This document shows positions 21,723-32,732 of a stretch of DNA of 64,000 nt, piece after piece (position 1 is the stretch's first letter; each line of letters opens with the position of its first letter). Source of the stretch: Deroplatys truncata (lineage: Eukaryota; Arthropoda; Insecta; Mantodea; Mantidae). A program made the position numbers and the translations under genes. Location: the NCBI GenBank assembly GCA_030765065.1, contig CM060975.1:106722094-106786093 (forward strand). The letters run 5' to 3'. The notes beneath the pieces are model-generated. The model searched no databases. It was not told the origin of the DNA and was given only the letters and a program-made list of their open reading frames with translations.

Positions 21723-21821
21723 ATAAAATAAATAAACTGGGTAGAGAATATCAGGTGTATGTTACACATCCACCGATTATTAAAATTAAATTGCATAGCA
21801 AAAATGCTTAATTCTCAAAAC

Positions 21822-21822
<1 letters not shown>

Positions 21823-21859
<37 letters not shown>
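21823..21859. repeat. (AT)n microsatellite
   Basis: A perfect AT dinucleotide run of about 37 bp in AT-rich intergenic sequence. Confidence 0.95.
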
Positions 21860-21862
<3 letters not shown>

Positions 21863-22974
21863 GTTCTGACTAAACACTACAGAATTAAGTGGTAACAGTC
21901 GCACTTGATAAATGGGTAGTTCGAAAAATGAGGTTGTAATACTCGCTCGTTTAAATATAAAAACTATAACGCAACCTATTATAAAGAATAATAATAGATA
22001 ATAGCACACTAAGCAACTGTAATAAAAAAGGAACTTGTTAATAAAGAGAATAAATATTGAATTCCATTAGCAGCAAATATTGCGAAGAAGGAAAGAAAAT
22101 GTATTAATTTTTAAGTAATATTCAGTTGGGGACGGCAGATGTGCAGACCCTGAATGGCTTACAGGTATTAATTGACAAAATATTGTAAGCGAGGAGAAAT
22201 ATACAGAAACGATGTGCTGAACAATACCGGAAGAAAACCAGGTGTTTAAAAATCGGCCAAGCGCACAGAAAATGTGATTAAGCAAGATGATGTGATATTG
22301 CAGACGCAAGAAGCATGGCTTTATAAAATAGGTCAACCAATAAAAGTGTGTTAGAATTTCTTACGGGAGCCAATAAAATCAATCAAAATTCACGTGGCTA
22401 GAAAAGAAACTCGAGGAAACTAGAAAATGGGCGTGAAATATAAACTTATCTAGGGCAGGAGCTCAGTTTCGTACGATGGTAGCATCACCACTTCGTGTTA
22501 TAGCGTTGTCATGACGGGTGATAACTTCGTGTGTTAGCGTTCAGGGGACAGAAGTTGGCGTGCTAATTTGAGAAATGTAAGTGACAGACTTCACTGATAA
22601 TAAAAATGAATATAGGGGAAACGGCTAGAACATGTGGATCAAAGCTGAAAGAGAAAGCATAGGAAATAGAAATAACTTCAGTAATTTTCTTTTGATATGA
22701 TTAACTTAAATCTTGTGTGAAGAGAGCAAGGAAAACATATTTTTAGTGTGGAGCAACATAAAAAGGGGCAGTGACGGAGTAAACGAGAAGTATTCATTTA
22801 TCTCCTCACCACACATGAGAGAAGAGTCTCCCCTTTCCCGGAAATTACCTACCTTGTCGGAGCTAGCCTACAAAGCCACACCTTTCATAATTCTCTTTCA
22901 AAGCAAACTTACCAAGAATCCCACATCAAAAAGTGACGTTTATGGAAATAAATAGATATTCGGGGTGCAGAGAT
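21860..22974. other. Intergenic, nothing recognised
   Basis: Contains short open frames only, such as 89 codons at 22067-22336 (minus) and 80 codons at 22713-22955 (plus). No motif or repeat end is recognised. Confidence 0.45.
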
Positions 22975-23215
22975 GAGCTTCCTCAGAAGAGCCAAAGCTG
23001 TATAACATTGATACAATACGCAATGAAGATATAAGAACAGAATTAAATATGTATTCAGCAAATTATAAAAACAACTAGTATCGAGAAAGATGGAAGCAAC
23101 GCAAGGAAAGAATTAGCCAACTAGACTACTTCAAGCAGCATGTGATTATAAACCAACGGGTAAAAGCAATTAAGGAAGACCTACAGAGGGAAAAACTGTG
23201 AAGGTGGAACAGGAT
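22975..23215 (+). mobile_element. Possible LINE C-terminal tail
   Basis: The plus strand reads ELNMYSANYKNN, then WKQRKERISQLDYFKQHVII and NQRVKAIKEDLQREKL. This follows the spacing of the C-terminal tail common to many insect LINE proteins (WxxHxxRM...RxPKxxxxYKPxGRRxxGRP). Similarity is faint and broken by stops. Confidence 0.4.
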
Positions 23216-24106
23216 ATTTGTCTAGTCCATGAAGAAGAGAAGAAATAAAATAGTTGTAAATGAACAATGATGTGATCGTGTGATCAAGTCCTCTAATGTG
23301 TTGAATAATCTGTAACATTTAGAGAGCAAAAGATCGTGCCTAAACAGTTGTGTAACCTGCCTCTGCCATTTGAGAGTGGAACCAAAACCAACAATACTTT
23401 TTAAACTTGACAACATTTCCACTTGTGTTCAATTGTACGCACACAATACCGCTCACTTATTTTTCCCTCTACCTCCTACCTCCTTCCTTCCACTTCACGC
23501 CCTCCCTTCTTTGGAAACTTAATCACGGAAGTTTTATGCAGGTTACTTTAAAATCTTCAAGTTCAAACTGTTGTCGCTGTTGTTGTTGCCAGAGCTCTCT
23601 ATAGCTTCCCCTTCTCCTGCTTTTACTTTGCACTTGTTTGCCTCCTCCTGCTCGAAAATCTTTTTCTTCTCCCTCTTTGAGTAGACATTTCCTTGCGGAA
23701 GTGTGTTGTGCTGCGCAATACATAGCGAGCAATTTACCTCGGTCCGCGTTGAATGATGTCGGCGTTGAGTGCAGCCTCAACAAACACATAACTCAACCTG
23801 GAGGGGAATAAGTGGGCGAAAAGTTGGCAGTGAGACCCGAAAACAGCTCACACACAACCATAATAAAAGCTTATGCGTATGGCTCTGAGTAAATGAAACG
23901 GATCTTCATTTCAGCATCAGCTGGTCTGCATTTCCCTGTATTAAGAATTACCGGAATGTACTATCCTGACAATGTTTAAGTATGTGACATGTAGAAAAAA
24001 ATTCTCAAAAAATTTACCTACCTTAAACCTCAACCACTAATTTATTTAACAAACTTTAAATTAATCCAAGGAATTAAAAACCTCAAATTGTTTTACACTT
24101 GCAAAT
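23216..24106. other. Intergenic; one minus-strand open frame of 88 codons
   Basis: The frame at 23523-23789 (minus) encodes MCLLRLHSTPTSFNADRGKL, then a basic Gln/Arg-rich segment. It is more GC-rich than its surroundings and could be coding or a chance frame. No family is recognised. Confidence 0.35.
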
Positions 24107-24201
24107 TCCTCTGCACTTCAGGTATAATAAGTTGTCGCTAGCATAACTCGTTTTGAAACAATTAAAGAAATAAATGTGTCAGTTCTTCATAAATCATCCT
24201 G
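24107..24201 (-). mobile_element. Isolated terminal repeat of the 13460 mariner family
   Basis: This 95-bp block is nearly identical to the terminus at 13460-13555. Both read from the outer end caggmtgatttatgaagaac through gctagcgacaacttattat to tgaagtgcagaggaattt. A TA dinucleotide follows the outer end. No transposase sequence adjoins it, so it is a solo end or a deeply deleted copy. Confidence 0.85.
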
Positions 24202-24680
24202 TATAATACTGCTTTAAAAGTGACAAACCTTCTTCTGCTTCAAATTAGCTCCTCATCGTGGTGCAAAATCGTTCCCGTATCACATACATACACTCATCTA
24301 AAGTATCTAAAAAGTTCACCTTCCTAGCTTTTCAGGTTTAACAGTGTGTTATTCTTTCTTTTATTTCATTCCGTTTTATGAGGGGGGTTTTAATTTAGTT
24401 CCAATACTAAAAATAAAGAAAAATAACAAACTCACATTATTTATCCCTTCACGATAACATTTTTAAGTCAGTCATTATTTTATGGTGTACACAATCTTCT
24501 CCAATATCTCAATTTTTATGAAATATAATTTTGGTCTTTCTACTACTCTTAAAGTTTTATTTTACTTTATTGTTTCTTGGTTGATGTTCAGAGTTCACTT
24601 CCATAGAACAGCACAGGAGCAGCCATGAGATTTTAAAACTGTAATACCTTCTATTCCCTAAAGTAGTTTATTTAGTTTAT
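24202..24680. other. Intergenic, nothing recognised
   Basis: AT-rich sequence between a mariner end and a DR1 copy. No features were found. Confidence 0.45.
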
Positions 24681-25537
24681 TTTTACTTGATCTACCACGA
24701 ACACAGTAGGTAGAAAAGGTATTGCATTACATCCAAAAATTCGATATTGAGATTTCACCGGAAATACATGTTTTGAGGTACGCTGATGACAAGTTGGAAA
24801 AAGGTCTACGTCTGCCTGTCTCTGTGAACAACATAATTTAAAAACAAAGAGTCAGATAAATACCAAACTTGGTATTTAAAAGTTTAGTATCTTTAAAAGA
24901 TGGTGCACGAAAATTTTTAAGAAAATCTCCCAATCAAAACTACCCTTTACATGGAACATTTTTTAAAACTTGTTCAAAGTTTTTTTGAAATGGCTCTAAC
25001 GATTTTGGTTAAAATAGCATATATTAAAGATATTTACTGCAAATAAAATATATTTTTTGAATTTTCTGAGAATAGCCTGTGAAGTCCTCTTCATTCTTAG
25101 GAATTTTGTATAATCTTATATAACTGGTAAGCGTTAAACAATAAATGAAAACGTACTACACAAAAATGTAGGTGTCTTTAAACACAAATTTAATTTCAAA
25201 TAAATCTTTTTGTGGCATCAGCCGAGATATCTGTTATTAATGGTTTGAATTGTTCAATTCTTTCTCGCTCTTTAAAAATTCTGTTGACATTCAGTTGTTT
25301 CTCGCGGTTGCATGGAAAGAGTATAGAGGTTTAAAACAGCATATGTCATTTAGTTGTTAAAACTTTGACTATCGCTATTTCCTTTGCAGTTATAACAAAA
25401 TGCATAATGTAAAGGTTTGCCTCGATTAAAATGAAGTAGGTAGAAAAATAAGCTTTCCTAAGAATAACTTTATGCGCATTAATTAATAAAAGAGGGTAGA
25501 GAAAGTTATGTGAAGGTAACACATCAGATTTTTTTAT
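24681..25537 (+). repeat. DR1 copy, full length
   Basis: Runs from tttttacttgatctaccacg to agagaaagttatgtgaaggt and acacatcag. All internal landmarks are present in order: attgcattacatccaaaaat, gagatttcaccggaaataca, ataccaaacttggtattt and tcgattaaaatgaagtaggt. No open frame of note. Confidence 0.88.
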
Positions 25538-25569
25538 TTCTTAGTGCAAGGCAACAATAGCAGAGGATT

Positions 25570-25841
25570 AGCCTCTAGTTCCCATGGTCGCGGGTTCAAA
25601 CCCGACGGAGGACGATTGTTTTTTTTCGGGCGTAAAAATTCTTAGCATTGCTTTCTTCGGAAGGGAGGTAAAGCCGGTGATCCCATGTCGTAGATTTAAG
25701 GCACGTAAAAGAACCTCAAGCCTGATAAACAGGCCTCTGAGCAAAATTACCGGTCTTTCAGACCCAATATAGAATGGGACGCTAAGAACCACAGTAGTTA
25801 AAGAGCATCCATAAATAAAACTTAATTTAATTTAATTAAAC
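25570..25841 (+). mobile_element. tRNA-derived SINE (CTCCGTGG family), 5'-truncated head, 11-bp target duplication
   Basis: Begins within the tRNA-like head at agcctctagttccc, has the B box ggttcaaaccc, the body block ttttcgggcgtaaaaat, then cttcggaagggaggtaaag and cccaatatagaatgggacg, and a tail ataaataaaacttaatttaa. It is flanked by agcagaggatt at 25559-25569 and 25842-25852. The head lacks its A box, so this copy is probably transcriptionally dead. Confidence 0.9.
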
Positions 25842-25852
25842 AGCAGAGGATT

Positions 25853-26337
25853 TAAACTACATTGAATTAGACATTTTCCACGAAACTTTGACAGCAAACA
25901 AGATGGCTATTTATATACTCAAGGAGAAGAAATCTTCTTCAAATGCCATTTTGAACAGAAAACTTCAAATTCTTATGAAATAATGCACTGTAAGAACAGT
26001 GTTATGAATATAAAATAGATTGTGTTCACTTAATCGAAGTGTAAATAGTAATGATGAACAAATGTGCCTTCTGAGTCGCAGTATAGTGCCGATCACGGAA
26101 ATGATTTTCATTCAAATCAACGCTCCGTAGTTCTTTTCTTGACGTTACGTTGGTTACGCAACCGCTCTGCACCTTCTTTCTTTACCAACGGCTGATAATG
26201 GCTACATATGCAAGATGACCAATGAAGTGTGTTGCGGTTAGAGAGTGGAGTAGTGGGTCGAGCTATTGTACTTCTACGACTTTACCGGCAGCAACGTCAT
26301 ATTCACCTCTCTTTTAGTTCAAGAGCTTTTCACAAAG
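25853..26337. other. Intergenic
   Basis: No repeat or coding segment recognised. Base composition becomes more mixed from about 26100. Confidence 0.4.
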
Positions 26338-26406
26338 ATGGACGTCAAATCAGAAGTGCTTGAATTCCACGGAAAAAGGTGTGGGCTCGGACGTAAAAAG
26401 TATTAA
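26338..26406 (+). pseudogene. Possible first-exon relic of a zinc-finger gene
   Basis: The sequence cacaaagATGGACGTCAAA opens MDVKSEVLEFHGKRCGLGRK and stops at 26404. Just downstream, in another frame, SIKDELTPSK follows. From memory, cockroach and termite zinc-finger proteins often begin MDVIKxEPExDPL with repeated acidic IKxE motifs; the resemblance is partial. No zinc fingers are in the window. Confidence 0.25.
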
Positions 26407-27096
26407 AGACGAGCTTACGCCAAGTAAGACTCCTTTGAGCTTGATCCATTATCTTTGAATGATGCACTGCCTCACAGGATTATAACAAATTCCTTATTCA
26501 TCAATGTCCAGGAAACTAAATGCAAATGTAAGCGTGTATTGTAACCTATGAATCAATGTGTTCAAGTCCAAACAAAAGCTATGTGTGAACATCTTCGCAT
26601 TATTTATTGTAAAATTAACGTTTTATTTTAGTTTATTATGTACACTGCCGTGATAACAATTGGCCCATTCCTTTAGACTGCCATAGTATTTTCTCTCTAT
26701 AAGGTAAGCAACTTCTGACTCCATCCATCCAGTATCAGTTCTCTATGTGACTGGCCTGATAAATAATTCAGGGGCATAAAAGCTAGCCACTGAACGATGT
26801 TTATAATCTATGTTGAATAAAGGGGTTATTTGAATACCGCTTCAATGAAAGATTCGTTGATACAAGGAAAGGCTAAACCAATTACAACGTAATTCGTCCT
26901 TCCAAAGAAAGAGGTGAATTGTTTGCGTGTGTGGTTAAACTGAACGGCAGCTACTACGTTTACATGAGAGCTTTCATCAACGACATGAACACGAAGGTTA
27001 AGTTATTGCCGCTACTAAACGACAATAATAAAACCCGATTAAGAAACGGTAGTGTAGCATGGAAATATAAAGTTTGAGAAGGTTGTAGCCTCTACG
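26407..27096. other. Intergenic, nothing recognised
   Basis: No terminal repeats or protein matches. If the LTR fossil at 27097-28036 once had an internal region, it would lie here, but none is recognisable. Confidence 0.4.
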
Positions 27097-28036
27097 TTAT
27101 TAGCCCCACGTTTAGGTGCCAATTTGAAGTAGGTTGTATTGCAGTTCCACTGTTGGGGAGCCAAACTTGATGAAGTAACTGCCCTACGTATGGCACAACG
27201 TTTCCAGTGGCCTTCGTTCCAACGTTTAAAGAAATCATTTTTGTAATTTGAATGTTTTTTTAAATATTATATATGTATGCCTTGGCTGCGTCAGTACTAA
27301 TTTGTAGAAACACGTATCTCTTAGCAGGGTTGGAACGGCTAAAGAATGAAGGTTCACACAACTTATAATGGTATTTAGCTTCGTTTTATTAATCTTTCAC
27401 ATGATTAAATAACACTTCACTGATATATCCTACTGTAGAGCTGTGAGATTATTGTTACTTGTACGTAAACTTTATATTATTCACGCCGTAATGAATTTAG
27501 TATGTCTCACACTAAATACGTACCGAGCTAACTGCTCAGGAACTTTGCCTTCTAGCATCCGGTTGGGAACACTGTCTACTAGCGACTAGCGTTTACCGCT
27601 TAAATTTGTAAATGTCTCTATTTCAAGTCTCTGATTGGCTAATTTTACTCCAATAGAATATTTTTATTCAACTTAAACTTTTTCTAGTTTTTGATTGACC
27701 AGTTATAAACTGTTTTAAATATTACATTATTGTTCCAAGAATTACTACTAGCATTATTAAACTTTCCAATTCATTATTGCCTCAAGGTTATATCATTGTT
27801 ACCTCATTGTTAGCAACTTTCGGCTTCTATTCTCACAGCTCCTACCATATTAAATTACGTAATACATTCACATAACAATTATTATACATGTACACAATAA
27901 TACAAACATAATAAAATGACTGTTACATACGTTTTGTATATTATTACATACACATATAGCTTTTAAGGCGGGCTGTTATTATATTTTATATTATATAATC
28001 AGACTGATATCATTTAAGTGTTAAAAATACTGCCTC
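27097..28036 (-). mobile_element. LTR-retrotransposon fossil: LTR plus primer-binding-site remnant
   Basis: A ~910-bp block (about 27124-28036) recurs at 49512-50349. On the minus strand it is followed, after a few bases, by TTGGCACCTAAACGTGGGGC, a close variant of the TGGCGCC-type primer-binding site of Gypsy-like retrotransposons. So it reads as a 5' LTR with the start of the leader; no gag or pol is recognised next to it. The two copies differ by many substitutions and small indels, which suggests an old insertion. It is a broken relic. Confidence 0.65.
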
Positions 28037-28156
28037 GGGTTTAAGTTGTAATGTTAGCCTTCGTTCGGCCATATGACAGTTCGACCATACTTTGGGGGAG
28101 GTAACGCACCCTGCCAATCCAGTGGCTAGAATTATGCTTGAAAAGCAGAGGTGGTC

Positions 28157-28645
28157 ACGCTATTAGGGATGGTTCAGGCGGGAACGTCTGTGGCCCGCAT
28201 TCAGGAGGTCCCGGGTTCGATCCCCGGCGACCGCCCACTGGGCTTCATGGTTTTTTTTCGGGAATTTCCCGCGTTGTAAGTGAATGCTGGAATGGTTTCT
28301 TTAAGCCCCCGAATTTCCTGTCCCTCCATTTCATTCATCCTGTTAGTCTCTTTCAGGTTCGGAAGTGTCGGCGATGGTGTTTCGGTGCAACGTGACAGGG
28401 GAAAAGGATGCTCTCTGTGACTTTCTCCGTCGCTCGGTTTTCGGCTGGCTGCCGAGTATCCTAACCCCCTTGGGGGCCGTTGGACCCCTCTGTGTGGGAC
28501 GCGGGACCTTGTCATTACTATACCGTTGCTCCTGGATCCTGACGCGCGGTGTCTCCTTTCGCCTCATACTTCCTCTCTGGGCATATAAGTATAATATCCC
28601 CTCTGGATCGATGCCGAGTCCCTTCCGTTCAGAATATAAGATAAG
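28157..28645 (+). mobile_element. Long tRNA-derived SINE (GGATGGCTCAGGCGG family)
   Basis: The head has an A-box-like tggttcaggcggg and a perfect B box ggttcgatccc within a tRNA-like segment ending cggcgaccgccc. The body continues about 400 bp (ggcatataagtataatatcc) to a tail ataagataagatg. Related heads occur at 45752 and 55957. Open frames of 85-121 codons in this block are by-products of its GC-rich body. A target duplication is not clear. Confidence 0.82.
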
Positions 28646-29448
28646 ATGAAAGGATGTGGCTAATTTTGTCAGTACCAACATAAATACCCGTTCCGATATG
28701 GGCCACACGCCAGAATACTATGAGCGGTTTCTTAGGTTACATAGCGTGGTTTTTGTGATTATTTTCTGAAACGCATTTTAATATAAAAGGTAGTTAAGAT
28801 CTATTACCCAAGACTGACAGGACAAGGCCAAAGTAGGAAGATGTTTGGTTTAATGCGTTGTGCCATGGTGACGAATAAGGATGGCACTGGCCATGCTAGC
28901 ACAAAATGTATCTGACAATGCCTCTCTCTGCGAAGTAAGCGGTTGATATTGCTTCTTCTTCCTGTGTACGTCCCAGTATTCGCTCCTATTTGATACCAAA
29001 CGAAATAAAATCCCTAGACTTACCATAGCCAATTTCTGTGAACGGTGCCGTATCTGCTCGGCATCGGAACGGACGAGCTTGACTGTTTTCTGTCTGCTTT
29101 GAGGAGTCGGACGGTTGCTTACGGTAACATGGGATAAGTAGGAGAGAGAAGGATACGGAATGTAAGTTGTTAAAATATGTATTTAAGTTGTCACCAACAT
29201 AACTAAACGAAGAACAAGCGATTTAATACCTTCCTTAATACTTTCACACAGTTATTTTGCTAATTGCGTACCGTTTAAATACACCATATAAAGTATACGG
29301 ACAGGAATGTAGAAATATAATGTGTAATATGGTATATGAAATACCGACAAATAACCATTTAAATTCTAGGGTGGGCTGGGGATGTCTTCATATTGTATCC
29401 TTGAAAGATGCTAGATATACATAAGAAGTTTGATATTCATCCGATCTT
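28646..29448. other. Intergenic, nothing recognised
   Basis: A minus-strand GTAAGT donor-like site lies at about 29023, but no paired acceptor or convincing coding run is found. The rest is AT-rich. Confidence 0.4.
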
Positions 29449-29603
29449 TTCGTTTTTACTTTCCCTACTACTTATAATAGTAGTACAATAATAAGAAGAA
29501 ATATTGCATTGCATTGCACCCAGAAATTTGGTACCCATATTTCGCCGAAAATACACGTTTTGAAGCCCCATGAATAAAAAAAACATTTTTAGAAGCGGAT
29601 CCG

Positions 29604-29608
<5 letters not shown>

Positions 29609-29652
<44 letters not shown>
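29609..29652. repeat. (GT)22 microsatellite inside DR1
   Basis: A perfect run at the same internal DR1 position as 20677-20730. Confidence 0.95.
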
Positions 29653-29653
<1 letters not shown>

Positions 29654-29661
29654 GAATTGTG

Positions 29662-29888
29662 TTTTATTTATGGACGCCCTTTAACTGCTGTGGTCCTTAG
29701 CCTTTCATTCCATATTGGGCGTGAAATTGCTCAGAGGCCTCTTTATCGGGCTTGAGGTTCTTTTACGTGCCGTAAATCTACGACACGGGACCACCGGCTT
29801 TACTTCCCTTCCAAAGGAAGCCTTGCTAAGGATTTTTACGCCCGAAATAAAACCATCGCCTTTCACCGGGTTTGCACCCGCTCGCGCG
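29662..29888 (-). mobile_element. tRNA-derived SINE (CTCCGTGG family), truncated, inside DR1
   Basis: Minus-strand copy with the B box region (gggtttgcacccg on plus), the body ggcgtaaaaatccttagcaa and a tail ending at gttttatttatggacgccc. Its head stops at the B box. It sits in the GT-rich part of a DR1 copy, which hides any target duplication. Confidence 0.85.
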
Positions 29889-30045
29889 TGTGTGTATGTC
29901 TGTATGTCTGTCTGTGAACGGCATAATTAAAAAACGAAAAGTCGGCTAAATATTAAACTTGATACTTAAGTTCAGCATCTTCCAAGGAGTTGATAGGAAA
30001 ATGTTCAAGAAAATTCCCCAGATTACATTTAAATGATTTTTTTTT

Positions 30046-30757
30046 ATTTTTACTCTCTGTACTATGCACCTATACTATTTTTGGAAACATGTCTGTATGT
30101 GTGTCTGTCTCTCTGTCCAGTGTCTGTCTGTGAACAGCATAACTCATACACGAAAAGTTGTATAAATATTGAAACTTGAGTTTAGTAGTACTTCGGATGC
30201 AGCCGAAGATTTTCAAGAAAATCCCCCAACCTGAACTACCCTTTTTATGGATCATTTTTCAAAAATATCATTTTTCGAAAATTTCGGTTTTGTCAAAAAT
30301 TTCTGTAAAAGTTTTGATTAAAATAGCATATGTTAAAGATATTTTCATAGTAAATGAAATTTATATTTTGAATTCTGGGAATGTCCCCAAAAGTCCTTTT
30401 CATTCTGAATGACTTTTGGATTACTGTTAAACCGTAAGAGATATACAAAATTTTACTGTAAAAAATGTAGATCTCATTAAAACACACAATTTATGTTCTA
30501 AACATTTTTTTGTCGAGTGAACCATTTCCGAGACATTCCTTGCTATTTGTTTGAATTTTCCAATAGTTACTTTTTATTGTGGGAATTCGTTATTCATTTT
30601 TTATGTTCTGGACATGCAAAGAGAATGGAATGCTCCACATAGCAACCAGCTCTTAAAGGATTAACATGAAGTAGAAGAAGAATAAGTTGTAAAAATAGTT
30701 TGTACAGGAGTAGAGAAAGTCATGTGAGTGCAATACATCAGATTTTTAATTTTCTTA
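30046..30757 (+). repeat. DR1 copy (inner), internally deleted near its start
   Basis: Starts tttttactctctgtactatg, then jumps to tttttggaaacatgtctgt, skipping about 90 bp of the DR1 start. It continues to gagtagagaaagtcatgtga and atacatcag. Confidence 0.8.
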
Positions 30758-31261
30758 AAAAATGGCTCTAAGATTTTTTATAAGAATACCATATGCATGA
30801 CAATTGTATTTGAATAATAAATGAAATATATATCTTGAAATTTATGGAAGTAGCCTGTGAAGTCTTCTTCATTCTGAATGACATGTATAAATAGTAAACA
30901 ATAAGAGAGAGGGAAAGTCTTACTGCTTACAAAATGTGGAGCTGGTTAAAGCACATAATTTGTTAAATACAAACTTTTGTGGCGTTAACCACTTCCGAGA
31001 TGCTCTTTGTTATTGGTTATATTTTTCAAATGCTTTTGCAGTTGGCAAGTCGCTATTCGTTTTTTCTCGTGGTCATCCAAAGAGCATGGAATTTCAAAAC
31101 CATCACATAGCGACCTGCTTTTTGAAAAGCTGAATATCGCTTTAGCCTTCTAATGAAATGTATAGATGTGTAATAAAACTTCACTTCGTTTAAAAAGAAG
31201 TAAATAGTAGAGAGAGTGGGTAAAGTTATGTGAATGCAACACATTCAATTTTGTTTGGTTA

Positions 31262-31405
31262 TGCTTACGGCACAGACATCTTTTTCTAAAACTCTGTCTT
31301 TGAGACAGATCTAAAAGCATATATTTCTGGTAAAATCTTGTTATCGAAGTTTTGGCTGCAGTGCAGAATTTTCTCTACCTAACATAGGTATACGGTAGAG
31401 AACGT
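31262..31405 (-). repeat. DR1 fragment (start region)
   Basis: Reverse-orientation piece covering ccgtaagcat to the border, with aaagcatatatttctggtaa and a border-like gtatacggtagagaacg. It directly follows the 3' end of the outer DR1 copy, in the opposite orientation. Confidence 0.7.
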
Positions 31406-31860
31406 ATCAGTGTAAGGTAGTAGGGTTAGCAGCTTTCCACCAATCAATTCTATTGCAGTCAGACTAATCTACAGACTGACATTTATTTCCATAGGGTACG
31501 TTCCCGAGGAGTTTGGGTCGGAAACGTTTTACATGAAGAGAACTTATTTACAACCTAAGGTGGTGGTACTTCAGTGCCAGAAAGAGTGAAGTTATGGTAC
31601 AATAAAGAGGTTATATAGTTTGTCGCGACGCGGTGGTAAATTGACCTAGTCATACCAAGTTTGTCTCTTTCCTGGAAAGTCAGCGATCTCCATTATTATC
31701 TGCAGTGCTATTCGGAGCATACAAACAAGCTTCAGTTGGAATGATGCACATTTATCACAGCCTTTAATGAAACTAATGTTCAGCCAAACAGGATCGAATT
31801 AGAAAGACGACCAAAATGACCAAAAAGGATGCTGGAAGAAAATTTGCAATGCAAGCAAAC
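31406..31860. other. Intergenic, nothing recognised
   Basis: Mixed-composition sequence without recognised coding or repeat ends. Confidence 0.4.
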
Positions 31861-32308
31861 TAGGGGAGAGGGGGCAAGTTGGCACAAATTTTAAGTTTTA
31901 GTTTTTTAATTTTTATTGCAGCAACATTTCAGCTAATTCTGACATGGTGCTGTTCTATAAAGTCAACTTACCCCATCTGGCAGACAGGTTGTCACAGGAT
32001 GTTGCTACATGTTATTTAAATGGAAAATGTACGTTTCAAATAGTTTATTAAAAACAAATATCATGATCAAGTTATTAAGAGCACATCAGATATATAATTA
32101 CAGATTCATCACAGTAAAAACACCTAACACAGATTAATCTATTTTAAATATATCAACATGTTCTTATAGTAACATATAACGTGCTAAATTAATTAAACAC
32201 TAAAATGGTAATAATAAAACAGTTTACAGGAATTAACTGGAAATGTACAAAAACAATTAAACACACAAACTGTCTGCTGCTGTCATTGTGCCAATTTGCC
32301 CTGATCTA
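31861..32308. mobile_element. MITE-like element with terminal inverted repeats
   Basis: The left end reads TAGGGGAGAGGGGGCAAGTT followed by ggcacaaa; the right end, complemented, reads TAGATCAGGGCAAATTGGCA followed by caat. The shared core GGGCAARTTGGCACAA is at the same distance from a TA on both sides. The 448-bp interior is AT-rich and without coding capacity. A TA target and short length fit a Tc1/mariner-type MITE. Confidence 0.75.
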
Positions 32309-32572
32309 CTTGTTTTAATGGAAGCTTGATATAGCGATCAAGAATAAGGATTTAAAAGACTCAAAATACCAAGGAATAAAACCATTTAAAAGCACTTTCA
32401 AAAAATATTTAGAAGCCATTTAATATTGGATATGTACCCAGGAAAAAAAAAACGTTCCCCATGAATACTCTAACCTCTCAAGAAAAACAACTCATGACTT
32501 CCTTCCACTACAACTTCTCACAAAGGATTGTCGCTTCCGTGGGACGTGTATTTAGAGACAAGGAATAGTACG
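32309..32572. other. Intergenic, nothing recognised
   Basis: AT-rich; no features. Confidence 0.4.
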
Positions 32573-32728
32573 AGGGGCGTCCAATAGTTAAGTTTCCCTA
32601 TTTTATAAAAAATATTACACACAATTGATCTTATTGAATTAATTTTATTTATATTGTACAATCCTTCTGTTACTTTTCTACATAGTCGACATGTTTTTCC
32701 AAGCATTTTTGGGGACGTGACACAAGTT
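32573..32728 (-). mobile_element. Mariner 3' end remnant
   Basis: The outer end at 32573 reads gaggggcgtccaatagttaa, typical of mariner terminal repeats. About 100 bp inside, the minus strand encodes KCLEKHVDYVEK, matching the C-terminal KCIxxxGDYVEK of mariner transposases. The rest of the transposase has been lost at a junction with a DR1 copy. Confidence 0.7.
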
Positions 32729-32732
32729 TTGC

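Larger units (their letters stand above)
20540..21775 (+). repeat. DR1 copy with expanded (TG)n and internal insertion
   Basis: Begins tttttactttatctaccacc at about 20540 and ends with gtagagaatatcaggtgtat and acacatcc. Between about 21110 and 21410 it carries foreign sequence that includes a tRNA-like segment. Its conserved TGTCTG motif has expanded into a 54-bp (TG)n run, and an (ATCC)n array interrupts the 3' end. Confidence 0.8.
29449..31252 (+). repeat. DR1 copy (outer), split by a second DR1 copy and a SINE
   Basis: The outer copy runs from tttttactttccctactact at 29450 to about 30045. It resumes at about 30758 (aaaatggctctaagattttt) and ends at gtgaatgcaacacattca near 31250. The interruption at 30046-30757 is another DR1 copy in the same orientation, and a SINE occupies 29662-29888. 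The junction falls exactly where the DR1 consensus continues, so this is insertion rather than simple tandem duplication. Confidence 0.82.

Noticed and set aside
21487-21796. Repetitive MDGW-type reading frames on the minus strand
   Set aside because: These are simply a translation of the (ATCC)n microsatellite.
28138-28708. Open frames of 85-121 codons on both strands
   Set aside because: They lie wholly within a GC-rich SINE copy; SINE bodies often give long chance frames.
28850-29110. Minus-strand exon ending at a GTAAGT donor near 29023
   Set aside because: No matching acceptor, frame changes needed, and no recognised protein; a single donor-like site is expected by chance.
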